Assembly: GCF_014652635.1 (NCBI RefSeq)
Contig: NZ_BMZE01000001.1
Coordinates: forward strand, 630,051-694,050
Length of the DNA stretch: 64,000 nucleotides
Source: Devosia pacifica
GTDB taxonomy: Bacteria > Pseudomonadota > Alphaproteobacteria > Rhizobiales > Devosiaceae
Reading direction: 5' to 3'
Shown: in pieces, positions 53,823 through 62,816 of the stretch
How the letters are laid out: the number at the start of each line of letters is the position of its first letter
How positions within the stretch are numbered: position 1 is the first letter of the stretch
Translations under genes and position numbers: made by a program
The notes under the pieces: model-generated
What the model was told of the DNA's origin: nothing
Databases searched by the model: none
The model's input: only the letters and a program-made list of their open reading frames with translations

Positions 53823-55199
53823 CTAACGAACCATATTCAGGGCTTCCTGCAGCATTTCGTCTGCAGTAGTGACGATACGCGTACCAGCAGCATATGCCTG
53901 CTGCGTTACGATTAACTTCGTAAATTCATCTGAAATGTCTGTATTCGATGCCTCGAGCGCGCCGCCGACAATACCCTCGCCGGTGAGATCGATGATCGCG
54001 TCGCCCGACTCTGACGTGGCCGCATAGGCGCCGCCATCAAGACGCTTCAGTTCATTGACGGCTGAGAAGTTGGCAGTGGCAACCTGAGCCACGTCAATGC
54101 GCTTGCCGTTGGAGTAAGTCGCGACAACGCGCCCGGAGTCGCTGATCTGGACGGAAACGAATTCACCCGCACCATAGCCGTCCTGCCGCAAGGTGGTGAC
54201 GTTTGCCGTGCCGTTCGCGTCAGAATATTGCGTTATACCTTCGGCCCCATGACTGAAGCTGACATCGCCAAGGTTCGTGCCATTGACGGTCATGCCAGTG
54301 ATGGTGGTCACAGGGTCGGTTGGCAAGGTCATGTCGCCATTATCAGCGAACTGGAAATCCTGCTGAACTCTCGTCCACTTGGTCTCGCCGGTCGCCGCAT
54401 TGGAATCGCTCATGTAATAGAGATTCCAGGTGTCGGGGTTTGCGCCTGCGCTATTCTCGGTACTATCTGTTTTGGCCCAGCGCAGCTGAACATCGGTAGG
54501 TCCGCCGTTCTCACCGTAAAGTGTGATAGCGCCGCCGGAGATCGTCCTGTCGAGGAATGCTGTCTCGTCTTCGGCAACAATTGCATCGACTGTGCTGTTG
54601 GGTGCAGCTGCGATATCGAAAAGCTCGCTGTTGTCGGTGTTCGGATCGTAATTCGCCGTCAGGGGAATTTCCGGCAGATTTGCCCGATAGTCGATCTGGC
54701 TCGACTGCTGTGCGGCGAGGAATGCGTTCGAGATCTGGATGACGCCGGGCACTGAACCGGAAATGTTGCCGGAGGTCCGATCGACCGGCAGGCCTTTGAG
54801 GTAATAGCCTGCGCCATTTACGAGCCGGCCATCCTTGTCGAGTTCGAAATCACCGCGGCGCGTGTAGAAATTGGTTCCCGCAAAGATCGCGTTGCCATCG
54901 GACTCGCCGGCTTTTTGCTCGACGATCAGAAACCCCGACGTATTCAGCGCGACGTATGTCGCGTTGGAAACATTCTGGATATCACCCTTGATGTTGTTGG
55001 TACTGCGCGACTGCGCCGTCACCGCTCCGGCCAGCTGCCTGTTGAGCGGCGCATCTGCCACCAGATCGAGAAACTGCGTCTCCGAACGCTTGTACGCCGT
55101 AGTTTGAGAGTTGGCGATATTGCCCGAAATCGCCTCGAGCGCGAAAGCCTGTGCCCGCATCCCGGACACGGCGCTGGTCAGAGCCCCGTAGATACCCAT
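53823..55199 (-). CDS. flgE: Flagellar hook protein FlgE
   Basis: This 458-residue protein is FlgE, the hook subunit. It begins MGIYGALTSAVSGMRAQAFA followed by LEAISGNIANSQTTAYKRSE, the rod/hook signature. It ends with VGGALEASNTDISDEFTKLI and VTQQAYAAGTRIVTTADEML. The start is the ATG at 55199, because 109 in-frame upstream residues have no hook character and would run over the promoter. A strong sigma-54 promoter lies 55 bases upstream. Confidence 0.95.
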   Translation of the reverse strand: MGIYGALTSAVSGMRAQAFALEAISGNIANSQTTAYKRSETQFLDLVADAPLNRQLAGAVTAQSRSTNNIKGDIQNVSNATYVALNTSGFLIVEQKAGESDGNAIFAGTNFYTRRGDFELDKDGRLVNGAGYYLKGLPVDRTSGNISGSVPGVIQISNAFLAAQQSSQIDYRANLPEIPLTANYDPNTDNSELFDIAAAPNSTVDAIVAEDETAFLDRTISGGAITLYGENGGPTDVQLRWAKTDSTENSAGANPDTWNLYYMSDSNAATGETKWTRVQQDFQFADNGDMTLPTDPVTTITGMTVNGTNLGDVSFSHGAEGITQYSDANGTANVTTLRQDGYGAGEFVSVQISDSGRVVATYSNGKRIDVAQVATANFSAVNELKRLDGGAYAATSESGDAIIDLTGEGIVGGALEASNTDISDEFTKLIVTQQAYAAGTRIVTTADEMLQEALNMVR

Positions 55200-55253
55200 A
55201 ATAACTCCATTACCCAAGGCGCGCCGGGTCGGACGCGCAGTTACCTCTCTATA

Positions 55254-55270
55254 GGCAAGCGCTGTGCCAA
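55254..55270 (-). promoter_or_regulatory. Sigma-54 promoter of flgE
   Basis: On the minus strand, TTGGCACAGCGCTTGCC carries TTGGCAC and TTGC with the exact GG-N10-GC spacing. It is a near-perfect sigma-54 element upstream of flgE-flgK-flgL. Confidence 0.84.
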
Positions 55271-55441
55271 CATCGTTCCAGCAGAAACCCGCCGATTTAG
55301 GCGCCAGAACTGCAGCAGGTGCTGCCCCGACACGGCAATATTCACCGCCACCAGGCACTTCTTGCCCAGTCTCACGCTTGTTCGCCGGTGACAGGTGAAC
55401 TAGAGCACAGACGATGCCCGAAACTGGTTCGATTGCCTGCC

Positions 55442-56308
55442 ATGCTGTTTTCCTCGGTCGATGAATACGTTCAAAGTCCACGCCACGCCGTGACCGTTTT
55501 CGGCATGTCTGGCGTTGGCAAGACATGGCTCAGCGATCTGCTGCGCGATGAGGGCTGGTTCCATTATTCCGTCGACTACCGCATCGGCACTCGGCACATG
55601 GGCGAATACATTGTCGACAACTTCAAGCTCGAGGCAATGAAGGTGCCGTTCCTCGCGGAGCTTTTGCGCTCGGACTCGATTTCCATCGCCTCGAACATGA
55701 CGTTCGACAATCTCGATCCGCTTTCGACCTATCTGGGTAAGCCCGGGAACCCTGAAAAAGGCGGCCTGCCGCTTGCCGAATACCAGCGCCGGCAAGAGCA
55801 GCACAGGGTGGCGGAGCTCTATGCTCTCAGTGAAATGCCCTATTTCATCGAACGCGCCAAGGCGCTCTACGACTACGATGACTTCATCGCCGATACGGGC
55901 GGCTCGCTGATCGAGGTCGTTGACCCCTTCGATCAGAATGACCCGATCATCGCGACGCTGGCCGAACATTCCTGCCTGGTTTATCTCAGAGGCACCGAAG
56001 CCGATGCGGAGCGTCTGGTACGCCGGTTCAAGACGAACCCGAAACCGATGTACTACCGCCCCGAACTGCTCGTGGAAAAATGGCAGGAGTACAAGACGAT
56101 GAACGGCGTCAGCGACGATAACGCAGTCGACCCTGCTGGGTTTGGCGCCTGGGGCTATGAGGCGATCCTGTTCGACAGGCTTCCCCGCTATCAGGCCCTT
56201 GCCGACAATTTCGGCTATGTCATCGAAGGCCGCGATCTGGAGCGCGTACGCAACGCCGCCGATTTCACACAACTGATGGCCGAAGCGATCGAAGCCCGAA
56301 TGCGCTAG
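55442..56308 (+). CDS. Uncharacterised P-loop ATPase
   Basis: This 288-residue soluble protein has a Walker A motif at residues 21-28 (GMSGVGKT), reminiscent of shikimate or adenylylsulfate kinase folds. The remainder is unusual: YSVDYRIGTRHMGEYIVDNF, then IADTGGSLIEVVDPFDQNDP. I take it for a conserved alphaproteobacterial ATPase of unknown role. The start is the ATG at 55442. It is divergent from flgE, sharing a 242-base gap, and lies 53 bases before metA, so it may share transcription with metA. No flagellar function is evident. Confidence 0.72.
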   Translation: MLFSSVDEYVQSPRHAVTVFGMSGVGKTWLSDLLRDEGWFHYSVDYRIGTRHMGEYIVDNFKLEAMKVPFLAELLRSDSISIASNMTFDNLDPLSTYLGKPGNPEKGGLPLAEYQRRQEQHRVAELYALSEMPYFIERAKALYDYDDFIADTGGSLIEVVDPFDQNDPIIATLAEHSCLVYLRGTEADAERLVRRFKTNPKPMYYRPELLVEKWQEYKTMNGVSDDNAVDPAGFGAWGYEAILFDRLPRYQALADNFGYVIEGRDLERVRNAADFTQLMAEAIEARMR

Positions 56309-56361
56309 CCGAAAGGCCACGCATCACGTCCTTCGCTTAATTTCACCATCAAGGCAAGACA

Positions 56362-57273
56362 ATGCCCATCCGCATTCCAGACGATCTCCCCGCGCGCCGC
56401 GTTCTTGAAAACGAGGGCATCGCGGTCATGGACTCCACGCGCGCAGCACGCCAGGACATTCGCCCCCTCCAGATCGGCCTGCTCAACCTCATGCCGAACA
56501 AGCAGCGCACCGAAACCCAGTTCGCCCGCCTCATCGGCTCGACGCCGCTTCAGGTGGATGTCACGCTCGTGCGCATTACAGACCACCTGTCAAAGAACAC
56601 GCCGCAGGAATATCTCGATACCTTCTATCAGACCTGGGAAGACGTGCGTTCGCGCAAGTTCGATGGCTTCATCGTCACCGGAGCGCCCATTGCCAATATC
56701 CCCTTCGAGGAGGTGCGGTATTGGCAGGAGATGGTCGAGATCATGGACTGGACGCAGACCAACGTTCACCACACCATGTTCATCTGCTGGGGCGCGCAGG
56801 CAGCGCTGCATCATTTCCACGGCGTGCGTCGCTATCGCATGCCTCACAAGGCTTTCGGCGTCTATAGGCACAAGGTTGTCAACACCCGCGCGCCCTACCT
56901 GCGCGGGTTCTCGGACGATCTGGCCGTACCGGTGTCGCGCTACAACGACATTGACCGCTCAAGCCTTCCCGAAGACCTTGAGATCTTGATCGACAGCGCC
57001 GAGGTGGGGATCTGCATGCTAGACGACCCACGGCACCGCGCCGTGCATATGCTCAACCACTTCGAGTATGATCATACCTCACTGGCGGAAGAGTATGAGC
57101 GCGACATTGGCGCGGGGATGACGATCGATCCGCCGGTTGACCTGTTTCCCAACAACGACCCAACGCAGGTGCCGGAAAACCGCTGGCGCAGCCACGCTTT
57201 CCTGCTGTTCCAGAACTGGATCAACGAGATCTACCAGACGACGCATTACGATCTCGACCAGATCGGCAGCTAG
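56362..57273 (+). CDS. metA: Homoserine O-acyltransferase
   Basis: This 303-residue enzyme activates homoserine for methionine synthesis by acylating it from succinyl- or acetyl-CoA. The catalytic Cys142 lies in MFICWGAQAA, and the sequence MPIRIPDDLP, then RPLQIGLLNLMPNK, is typical of MetA. Residue 111, which selects acetyl-CoA (Glu) versus succinyl-CoA (Gly) in studied enzymes, is Ala here (TGAPIANIPFEEV). The acyl donor is therefore uncertain. I see no SAM-II riboswitch in the 53-base leader. A strong terminator follows. Confidence 0.93.
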   Translation: MPIRIPDDLPARRVLENEGIAVMDSTRAARQDIRPLQIGLLNLMPNKQRTETQFARLIGSTPLQVDVTLVRITDHLSKNTPQEYLDTFYQTWEDVRSRKFDGFIVTGAPIANIPFEEVRYWQEMVEIMDWTQTNVHHTMFICWGAQAALHHFHGVRRYRMPHKAFGVYRHKVVNTRAPYLRGFSDDLAVPVSRYNDIDRSSLPEDLEILIDSAEVGICMLDDPRHRAVHMLNHFEYDHTSLAEEYERDIGAGMTIDPPVDLFPNNDPTQVPENRWRSHAFLLFQNWINEIYQTTHYDLDQIGS

Positions 57274-57299
57274 TAGATCATCCCGCCACAATTGAGAAA

Positions 57300-57331
57300 G
57301 GGGCGCCGGCCATGCCAGCGCCCCCGTTTTT
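57300..57331. terminator. Terminator between metA and phoX
   Basis: GGGGCGC and GCGCCCC, extended inward by GGC/GCC after one mismatch, form a stem followed by CGTTTTT. It ends metA and may also serve phoX on the other strand, where TTTCTC follows. Confidence 0.85.
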
Positions 57332-57349
57332 ACTGTTTATCGGGCCATA

Positions 57350-59353
57350 TCAGGCTGAGCCGATCTTGCCACCGCCCTGCTTGGTGATCGCGACAACTGC
57401 CGGGCGAACCGGCATGTCGTCGCGGAAGTCCGGCCAACGGGTAGAAAGGTCTTCGTAGTAGGACGGGCGGCCGTGGCCTTCCCAGTCGTCGCCCCCATCG
57501 CCCGGGTGCTGAACCGCGACGAAGAACGTCGTCAGATCCGGTGTCGGCAGCGGGCCACACATCTCGGCGCCTACCGGCACACGGTAGAAGAGCTTCGAGG
57601 TGCCGCGTGCAGCGCCTTCAGTATCCACGGCCCACAAGCCATCAGTACGGCCAGTTCCCGCAGGCGAGTTGCCGTCGGTCGAAACCCACAGACGCCCGTC
57701 GCTATCGACCGCTGCGTTGTCCGGCATGCCGAACCAGCCATTTTCCGTAGTAGCGCTTGAGAAGGTAGCGCCAACCTCGGCGATCGAGGGATCGCCGCAC
57801 TGCAGAAGAATTTCCCAGGTGCCGGACGTGGCAGCGAAGTCGCCATCGGCCTCGTGGATTTCGACGATATGCCCGAAGGCATTGTCGACGCGCGGGTTGG
57901 CGGCGTTCGGCTCTTCGCGATTGGTGTTGTTGGTCAACATCACGTAGACGCGGCCATTGGTTTCGTTCGGCTGGATGTCCTCGGGACGATCCATCGGTGT
58001 TGCACCGAGAAGATCCGCCGCGCGGCGCGTCTCGATAAGCACATCGGCCTGGCTTTCGAAACCGTTCTCCTCGGTCAGTGGACCCTCGCCGAAAACCACC
58101 GGCAGCCACTCCATCGAGCCGTCTTCATCGAAACGAGCAACGTAGAGCGTGCCGTCATCCAGCAGATCCATATTGGCCGCCCGATCATCGGCATTATAGG
58201 TGCCGCTGGTCACGAACTTGTAGACGTAATCGAACCGCTCATCGTCGCCTGAGTAGAAGACCACCCGGCCATCCGGCGCAACGATCGATTCCGCGCCCTC
58301 ATGCTTGAAGCGGCCCAGTGCGGTGCGCTTCTTCGGCGTCGAGGATGCATCCATCGGGTCGACTTCAACAACCCAGCCGAACCTGTTCATTTCGTTCGGC
58401 TCTTTTGAGACGTCGAACCGATCGTGGAAATTGTGCCACTCGTACCAGCCGCCGGGTGCACCGAGGCGCTCGTAGTTGGCGGCTTCCTTGTGGCCTTCGG
58501 GCAGATCGCCGGCGAAGTAGCCGTGGAAGTTCTCTTCGGCCATCAGGTAGGTGCCCCACGGCGTGGTGCCGCCAGCGCAGTTGTTCAGCGTACCGAGAAC
58601 ACGCCTGCCGGTATCATCCTGGCTGGTCTTGAGCCGATCATGGCCAGCAACCGGGCCGGTAATGTCCATTTCGGTTTCACCGGTGATGCGGCGGTTGTAG
58701 GGACTGCCGGCGACGCGCTGCCACTTTCCATCTACCTTCTCGATCTCGATGACCGAGCCGCCATGCGCCATGATCTCGATGTTGACCTGCTCTTCGGTCA
58801 GCGGCTTCTGATTGACTTCCTCGTCCGCGATTTCGACGATGCCGGGGAACATCAGGTGGGCGTTGGTGTACTCGTGGTTGACGAGCAGAAGCCCATGCTC
58901 CGACGAGCCATCGAGCGGCACGTAGCCGACATAGTCATTGTTGTAGCCGAACTGGCCAGCCTGCGCCGCAGCAGTTTGCGCTGTCGGATCGAATTCGGGC
59001 GCATCGTTGGTGACCGGGTCACCCCAGCGCATGAGGATATCAGCATAGTAGCCGGGCGCCACGTGATGATCGGCATCGACGCCTGCAATCGCTTCCTCGA
59101 ACGAGAAAGCCGAGCCTTCCTGTGCGAGCGCTTCATCGGCCTTCAGCAGCGCCAGCGGGCTGACGGTTGCCGCGATAGCCGTGGTCGCGAGAGAGCCTTT
59201 GAGAAAGCCTCGACGCGAGAAACGGCGAGAGATCAGTTCACCCATTGTAGGGTTTTCAGTCGGGTTCGTCGGATCGAACTCGGCGTTCTCGAGACCTTCG
59301 GTGGGGAAATTGCGATTCCGGTCTGTCACAGGTTGCTCCTCAACAGCAGACAT
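57350..59353 (-). CDS. phoX: PhoX-type alkaline phosphatase
   Basis: This 667-residue secreted enzyme belongs to the PhoX (DUF839) family, Ca/Fe-dependent alkaline phosphatases that release phosphate from organic esters. The Tat signal is RRFSRRGFLKGSLATTAIAA, about 45-75 residues in. Conserved stretches are FGYNNDYVGYVPLDGSSEHG, then LLLVNHEYTNAHLMFPG, and TPWGTYLMAEENFHGYFAGD. It is transcribed alone toward metA. A repeated Pho-box-like element lies 41-69 bases upstream of the start. Confidence 0.93.
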   Translation of the reverse strand: MSAVEEQPVTDRNRNFPTEGLENAEFDPTNPTENPTMGELISRRFSRRGFLKGSLATTAIAATVSPLALLKADEALAQEGSAFSFEEAIAGVDADHHVAPGYYADILMRWGDPVTNDAPEFDPTAQTAAAQAGQFGYNNDYVGYVPLDGSSEHGLLLVNHEYTNAHLMFPGIVEIADEEVNQKPLTEEQVNIEIMAHGGSVIEIEKVDGKWQRVAGSPYNRRITGETEMDITGPVAGHDRLKTSQDDTGRRVLGTLNNCAGGTTPWGTYLMAEENFHGYFAGDLPEGHKEAANYERLGAPGGWYEWHNFHDRFDVSKEPNEMNRFGWVVEVDPMDASSTPKKRTALGRFKHEGAESIVAPDGRVVFYSGDDERFDYVYKFVTSGTYNADDRAANMDLLDDGTLYVARFDEDGSMEWLPVVFGEGPLTEENGFESQADVLIETRRAADLLGATPMDRPEDIQPNETNGRVYVMLTNNTNREEPNAANPRVDNAFGHIVEIHEADGDFAATSGTWEILLQCGDPSIAEVGATFSSATTENGWFGMPDNAAVDSDGRLWVSTDGNSPAGTGRTDGLWAVDTEGAARGTSKLFYRVPVGAEMCGPLPTPDLTTFFVAVQHPGDGGDDWEGHGRPSYYEDLSTRWPDFRDDMPVRPAVVAITKQGGGKIGSA

Positions 59354-59393
59354 TGACAATCGCCCTTGTCTAGGCCGGAGGTTTTGCAACTCC

Positions 59394-59422
59394 GCGACAG
59401 CTGGATGTCATCTGCGTGACAG
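59394..59422 (-). promoter_or_regulatory. Pho box upstream of phoX
   Basis: On the minus strand, three 7-base units CTGTCAC, ATGACAT and CTGTCGC are spaced by 4 bases each (GCAG, CCAG). This is the 11-base period of PhoB sites (CTGTCAT-N4-CTGTCAT). It lies 41 bases before the phoX start. Confidence 0.75.
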
Positions 59423-59483
59423 TCCACACCCTTGCAAAGTTTCGGCCAGACCCTACGTTGTCGCGGCAACCAAGAGCCTGTTC

Positions 59484-60938
59484 GTGCCCCAATCGCCTAC
59501 CTCCATCGTCGATGAAGTCGGGTTGGCTCTCGCCAACCTTGCCGATACCGCCACCGGTGCCTTTGTGCCGACATTGCGCCTCGGCGTGACCGGGCTGTCG
59601 CGTGCCGGCAAGACCATCTTCATCACGGCGCTTGTTCACAATTTGCTGACGTCAGGCCGGCTGGCGGGATTCGCACCGATGGCGGAGGGGCGCTTCATCG
59701 GCGCCCGGCTTGCAGAGTATCCCGATGCCACAATCCCACGTTTCGCCTATGAACAGCACTTGGCGAGCCTTACAGCCGACCCGCCGCACTGGCCGGAGGG
59801 CACCAGGCGGATCTCGCAACTGCGGCTGGTGCTGAAGTACCACTCGAAGCGGTGGCGCAATGGCATGCGCAATCCGGCGACACTTAACCTCGATATCGTC
59901 GATTATCCGGGCGAGTGGCTGCTGGACCTGCCGCTGCTGAGCCAGAGCTTTCAGGAATGGAGTACTGAGGCGCTGGAGCGGGCGCGCCGGCCGGCCTCAC
60001 AACATGAGGCAGGGCCTTTCCTCTCGGTGCTTGAAGGCATTGATCCGGCAAAGCCCGCCAGCGATGCCGATGCCGAAGCCCTCGCAGCGGCGTTTACGCA
60101 GTATCTGCGATTGAGCCGCGAGGATGGGCGTGCATTGTCGACTTTGCCTCCCGGGCGTTTTCTCATGCCAGGAGATCTCGAAGGCTCTCCAGCGCTGACA
60201 TTCGCACCCTTGCCGCCACAGAAGGGCACTGACCGTCATAGCCTCTACCATATGCTGGAGCAGCGCTTCGAGGCCTACAAGGACCAGGTTGTACGGCCCT
60301 TCTTCAAGGATCATTTTCTGCGGCTCGACCGGCAGGTGGTGCTCGTTGATGCGCTGCGCGCACTTAATGCCGGCCCTGACGCCATCGCCGATCTCGAGAG
60401 TGCCCTGACCTCCGTTCTGTCTTGCTTCCGGCAAGGCGAGCAAAACCCGCTGTCGCGCTTGGTGTCCCGCCGCATAGACCGCATCTTGTTTGCGGCGACC
60501 AAGGCCGATCATTTGCATCATACGAGTCACGACCGGCTGGAAACGATCCTCAACCGGTTGCTGTCGAGCGCGTCGCGTCGCGCCCGGTTTGCCGGGGCGG
60601 AAACCAAGTCGATCGCGCTCGCAGCCATCCGCGCCACCCGTGAAGGCTCCATCACCGAAAACGGCGAGGAGCTGCCGACGATTATAGGCACGCCGGTAGC
60701 CGGACAACATTTCGATGGCACCACCTATGACGGAAAGACTGATATCGCGTTTTTCCCCGGTGACTTACCGGAGAGAACAGACTCAGTTTTTGAAGATGAT
60801 GGCAACGAGGTTCACCTGAACTTCTTGCGCTTCACACCGCCCCGGCGATTGCAGCGGGCCGAGAACGGCGAGCTGATCCTTCCGCATATCCGCTTCGACC
60901 GCGCGGTCGATTATCTCATCGGAGACTGGCTCAAATGA
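59484..60938 (+). CDS. YcjX family GTP-binding protein
   Basis: This 484-residue protein is a YcjX-like (DUF463) GTPase-type NTPase. The P-loop is GLSRAGKT at residues 37-44. Further family signatures are LNLDIVDYPGEWLLDLPLLS, then LFAATKADHLHHTSHDRLET (the NKxD-like TKADH) and the C-terminal IRFDRAVDYLIGDWLK. The start is the GTG at 59484, as no closer ATG exists. It is coupled by a 4-base overlap to the YcjF gene. In enterobacteria this pair is stress-linked and sits beside the phage-shock operon; here it does not. Confidence 0.9.
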   Translation: MPQSPTSIVDEVGLALANLADTATGAFVPTLRLGVTGLSRAGKTIFITALVHNLLTSGRLAGFAPMAEGRFIGARLAEYPDATIPRFAYEQHLASLTADPPHWPEGTRRISQLRLVLKYHSKRWRNGMRNPATLNLDIVDYPGEWLLDLPLLSQSFQEWSTEALERARRPASQHEAGPFLSVLEGIDPAKPASDADAEALAAAFTQYLRLSREDGRALSTLPPGRFLMPGDLEGSPALTFAPLPPQKGTDRHSLYHMLEQRFEAYKDQVVRPFFKDHFLRLDRQVVLVDALRALNAGPDAIADLESALTSVLSCFRQGEQNPLSRLVSRRIDRILFAATKADHLHHTSHDRLETILNRLLSSASRRARFAGAETKSIALAAIRATREGSITENGEELPTIIGTPVAGQHFDGTTYDGKTDIAFFPGDLPERTDSVFEDDGNEVHLNFLRFTPPRRLQRAENGELILPHIRFDRAVDYLIGDWLK

Positions 60939-61960
60939 AGCGGCCCGTTGCTCGTCCAATAGACCCGAGTGAAGTCACTGAAGCGCCGCGGCGGATGCCA
61001 CGCGCGTTCGCGGCAGAGGCCGCAATCCCTACCGAAGCTGCATTCGAAGCGCAGGCGGAGGACACTGAAGCCTTCGAGTCCCCGCAACCTCGCAAGATGG
61101 GTTGGCTCGGGCGACTGGCATGGAGCACTGCAGGCGCACTCGTTTCGCTCGGCGTTGGCCTCGCAATCGACCGACTGATCCGGGACCTGTTCGACCGACA
61201 GGAATGGCTGGGTTGGCTGGCGCTGGCGATCGCAGCGCTCCTGGTGCTTGCCATTCTTGTGTTGGCGATCCGCGAATATCTGGGTGTTCGCCGCTTGCAG
61301 GCACTCGGTGACCTGCGGGATCAAGCACAAGCCGCAGTCGAAACCGACCGGCCTGCAGACGCCAAGAAGATCCTTGGGCGTTTGGAGACGATCTATGCGG
61401 CGCGCCCCGATATGGCCCGTGCGCGCAAAGTCCTTGCGGACGATAGCGGCAACATGCTCGACGGCGCCGAGCAGATCCATCTGGCGGAGCGTCAATTGAT
61501 GGCGCCGCTCGATGCCCGCGCCCGCGCGTTGACCGCACAATCGGCGCGCCGCGTCGCCCTGGTAACGGCTGTATCGCCGCGGGCGCTGATCGACGTCGGG
61601 TTTGTAATCTATGAAAGTGTAAAACTCGGCGGTGCCATCGCCCGGCTCTATGGCGCACGCCCCGGCTTTATCGGCTCCTGGCGCCTTGCCGGCGCCATAC
61701 TCGCCCATCTGGCAGTAACAGGCGGGCTGGTGCTGACGGATGGCCTGGTGGAGCAGCTGGTCGGCCAGGGTCTCGCGCAGAAACTCTCCGCGCGGCTCGG
61801 TGAAGGTGTGGTGAACGGGCTGATGACAGTGAGGGTCGGGATTGCAGCGATGCGGGTCGTGCGCCCCCTGCCCTTCGTAACGCAGGATCAGCCCCTGGTG
61901 CGCGATTTTATCGGCGATCTCGCCAATGTCTCGCGCACCATGCAGGAAGAAAAGCGCTAG
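60935..61960 (+). CDS. YcjF/TIGR01620 family membrane protein
   Basis: This 341-residue inner-membrane protein belongs to the YcjF (TIGR01620, DUF697) family. A polar N-terminus of 50 residues precedes two membrane helices (about residues 59-80 and 89-112). The C-terminal domain includes VALVTAVSPRALIDVGFVIY and MRVVRPLPFVTQDQPLVRDF. It overlaps ycjX by 4 bases and almost always travels with it. Function of the pair is unresolved; an envelope-stress role is inferred from relatives. Confidence 0.88.
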   Translation: MKRPVARPIDPSEVTEAPRRMPRAFAAEAAIPTEAAFEAQAEDTEAFESPQPRKMGWLGRLAWSTAGALVSLGVGLAIDRLIRDLFDRQEWLGWLALAIAALLVLAILVLAIREYLGVRRLQALGDLRDQAQAAVETDRPADAKKILGRLETIYAARPDMARARKVLADDSGNMLDGAEQIHLAERQLMAPLDARARALTAQSARRVALVTAVSPRALIDVGFVIYESVKLGGAIARLYGARPGFIGSWRLAGAILAHLAVTGGLVLTDGLVEQLVGQGLAQKLSARLGEGVVNGLMTVRVGIAAMRVVRPLPFVTQDQPLVRDFIGDLANVSRTMQEEKR

Positions 61961-62727
61961 GCAGCAGTTCGGAGCTGCGGGATCTCCTCTTCGAGCTGAA
62001 AACGCTCAATCTCGGGCTTTGCGAAATAATAGCCTTGAAAGAGTTTTACGCCGGCTTCTCGCAACGCCTGCAATTCGCCGTGTGTCTCTACGCCCTCGGC
62101 GATGACGTTGATATCAAGATCGCGCCCAATGCTCAAAAGTCCCCGCACGATGGCGCGACGGACGGCTGAGGTGTCGACGCCGCGAATAATTTCCATATCG
62201 ATCTTGATCAGATCCGGCTGGAACTTGGCGAGAAGATTGAGTCCGGCATAGCCCGCGCCAAAATCATCGAGCGCGGTGGTAAAGCCCATCCGCTTGTACT
62301 CTGCCACGATGTGCTCGACATGAGCCGTATCGGTCATTTCTTCGTTCTCGGTGAACTCGAACATCAGCCGACGCGGATCGAACTTCGCACGTGCCGCAGC
62401 AGCGAGCGACGAGCGGATACACGCCGAAGGCTCGTAGACAGCGTTCGGCAGGAAATTGATCGAGAGCATGGCCTTCGAGTTGGCCGTGAGTTTGGACCCT
62501 GCCAGTTCAATTGCCTTCACCCGGCATGCCTGATCAAAGGTGTACCGGTTATCTTCGTTGACCTGCCGCAAGACTTCGAATGCGCCTTGCCCGCCAGTGC
62601 CCCGGACCAGTGCTTCGTAGCCCCACACCTCGCCAGCCGTTAGGTCAACGATCGGATGAAAGGCCATGGTGAAATCAATGGGGAACGGCTCCGCGTTGCG
62701 GCAGCCGTTGCAACCTGTGGTAGACAT
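61957..62727 (-). CDS. EAL-domain cyclic-di-GMP phosphodiesterase
   Basis: This 256-residue protein is a stand-alone EAL domain, predicted to hydrolyse cyclic-di-GMP. The EAL signature is at residues 38-40 (GYEALVRG). The metal and catalytic residues look present: Asn in MLSINFLP, Glu in FEFTENEE, DDFGAGYAGL, and Lys in IKIDMEI. A short N-terminal segment GCNGCRNAE holds a CxxC. No membrane or sensor domain is present. Cyclic-di-GMP controls motility, so a link to the flagellar blocks is possible but not shown. It converges on ycjF by a 4-base overlap. Confidence 0.9.
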   Translation of the reverse strand: MSTTGCNGCRNAEPFPIDFTMAFHPIVDLTAGEVWGYEALVRGTGGQGAFEVLRQVNEDNRYTFDQACRVKAIELAGSKLTANSKAMLSINFLPNAVYEPSACIRSSLAAAARAKFDPRRLMFEFTENEEMTDTAHVEHIVAEYKRMGFTTALDDFGAGYAGLNLLAKFQPDLIKIDMEIIRGVDTSAVRRAIVRGLLSIGRDLDINVIAEGVETHGELQALREAGVKLFQGYYFAKPEIERFQLEEEIPQLRTAA

Positions 62728-62816
62728 GAAGCGACCTTATAGGTTCGAGCAAACACGCTTATCCTGCCGAACGAGCTTTAAGATTTCGCAAGTCTATAGA
62801 GTACTAAATCGTACAA

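Noticed and set aside
56309-56361. SAM-II riboswitch before metA
   Set aside because: SAM-II elements often precede alphaproteobacterial metA, but the 53-base leader and the gap at 55200-55441 lack the CTAAAA-type pseudoknot strand and its stem.
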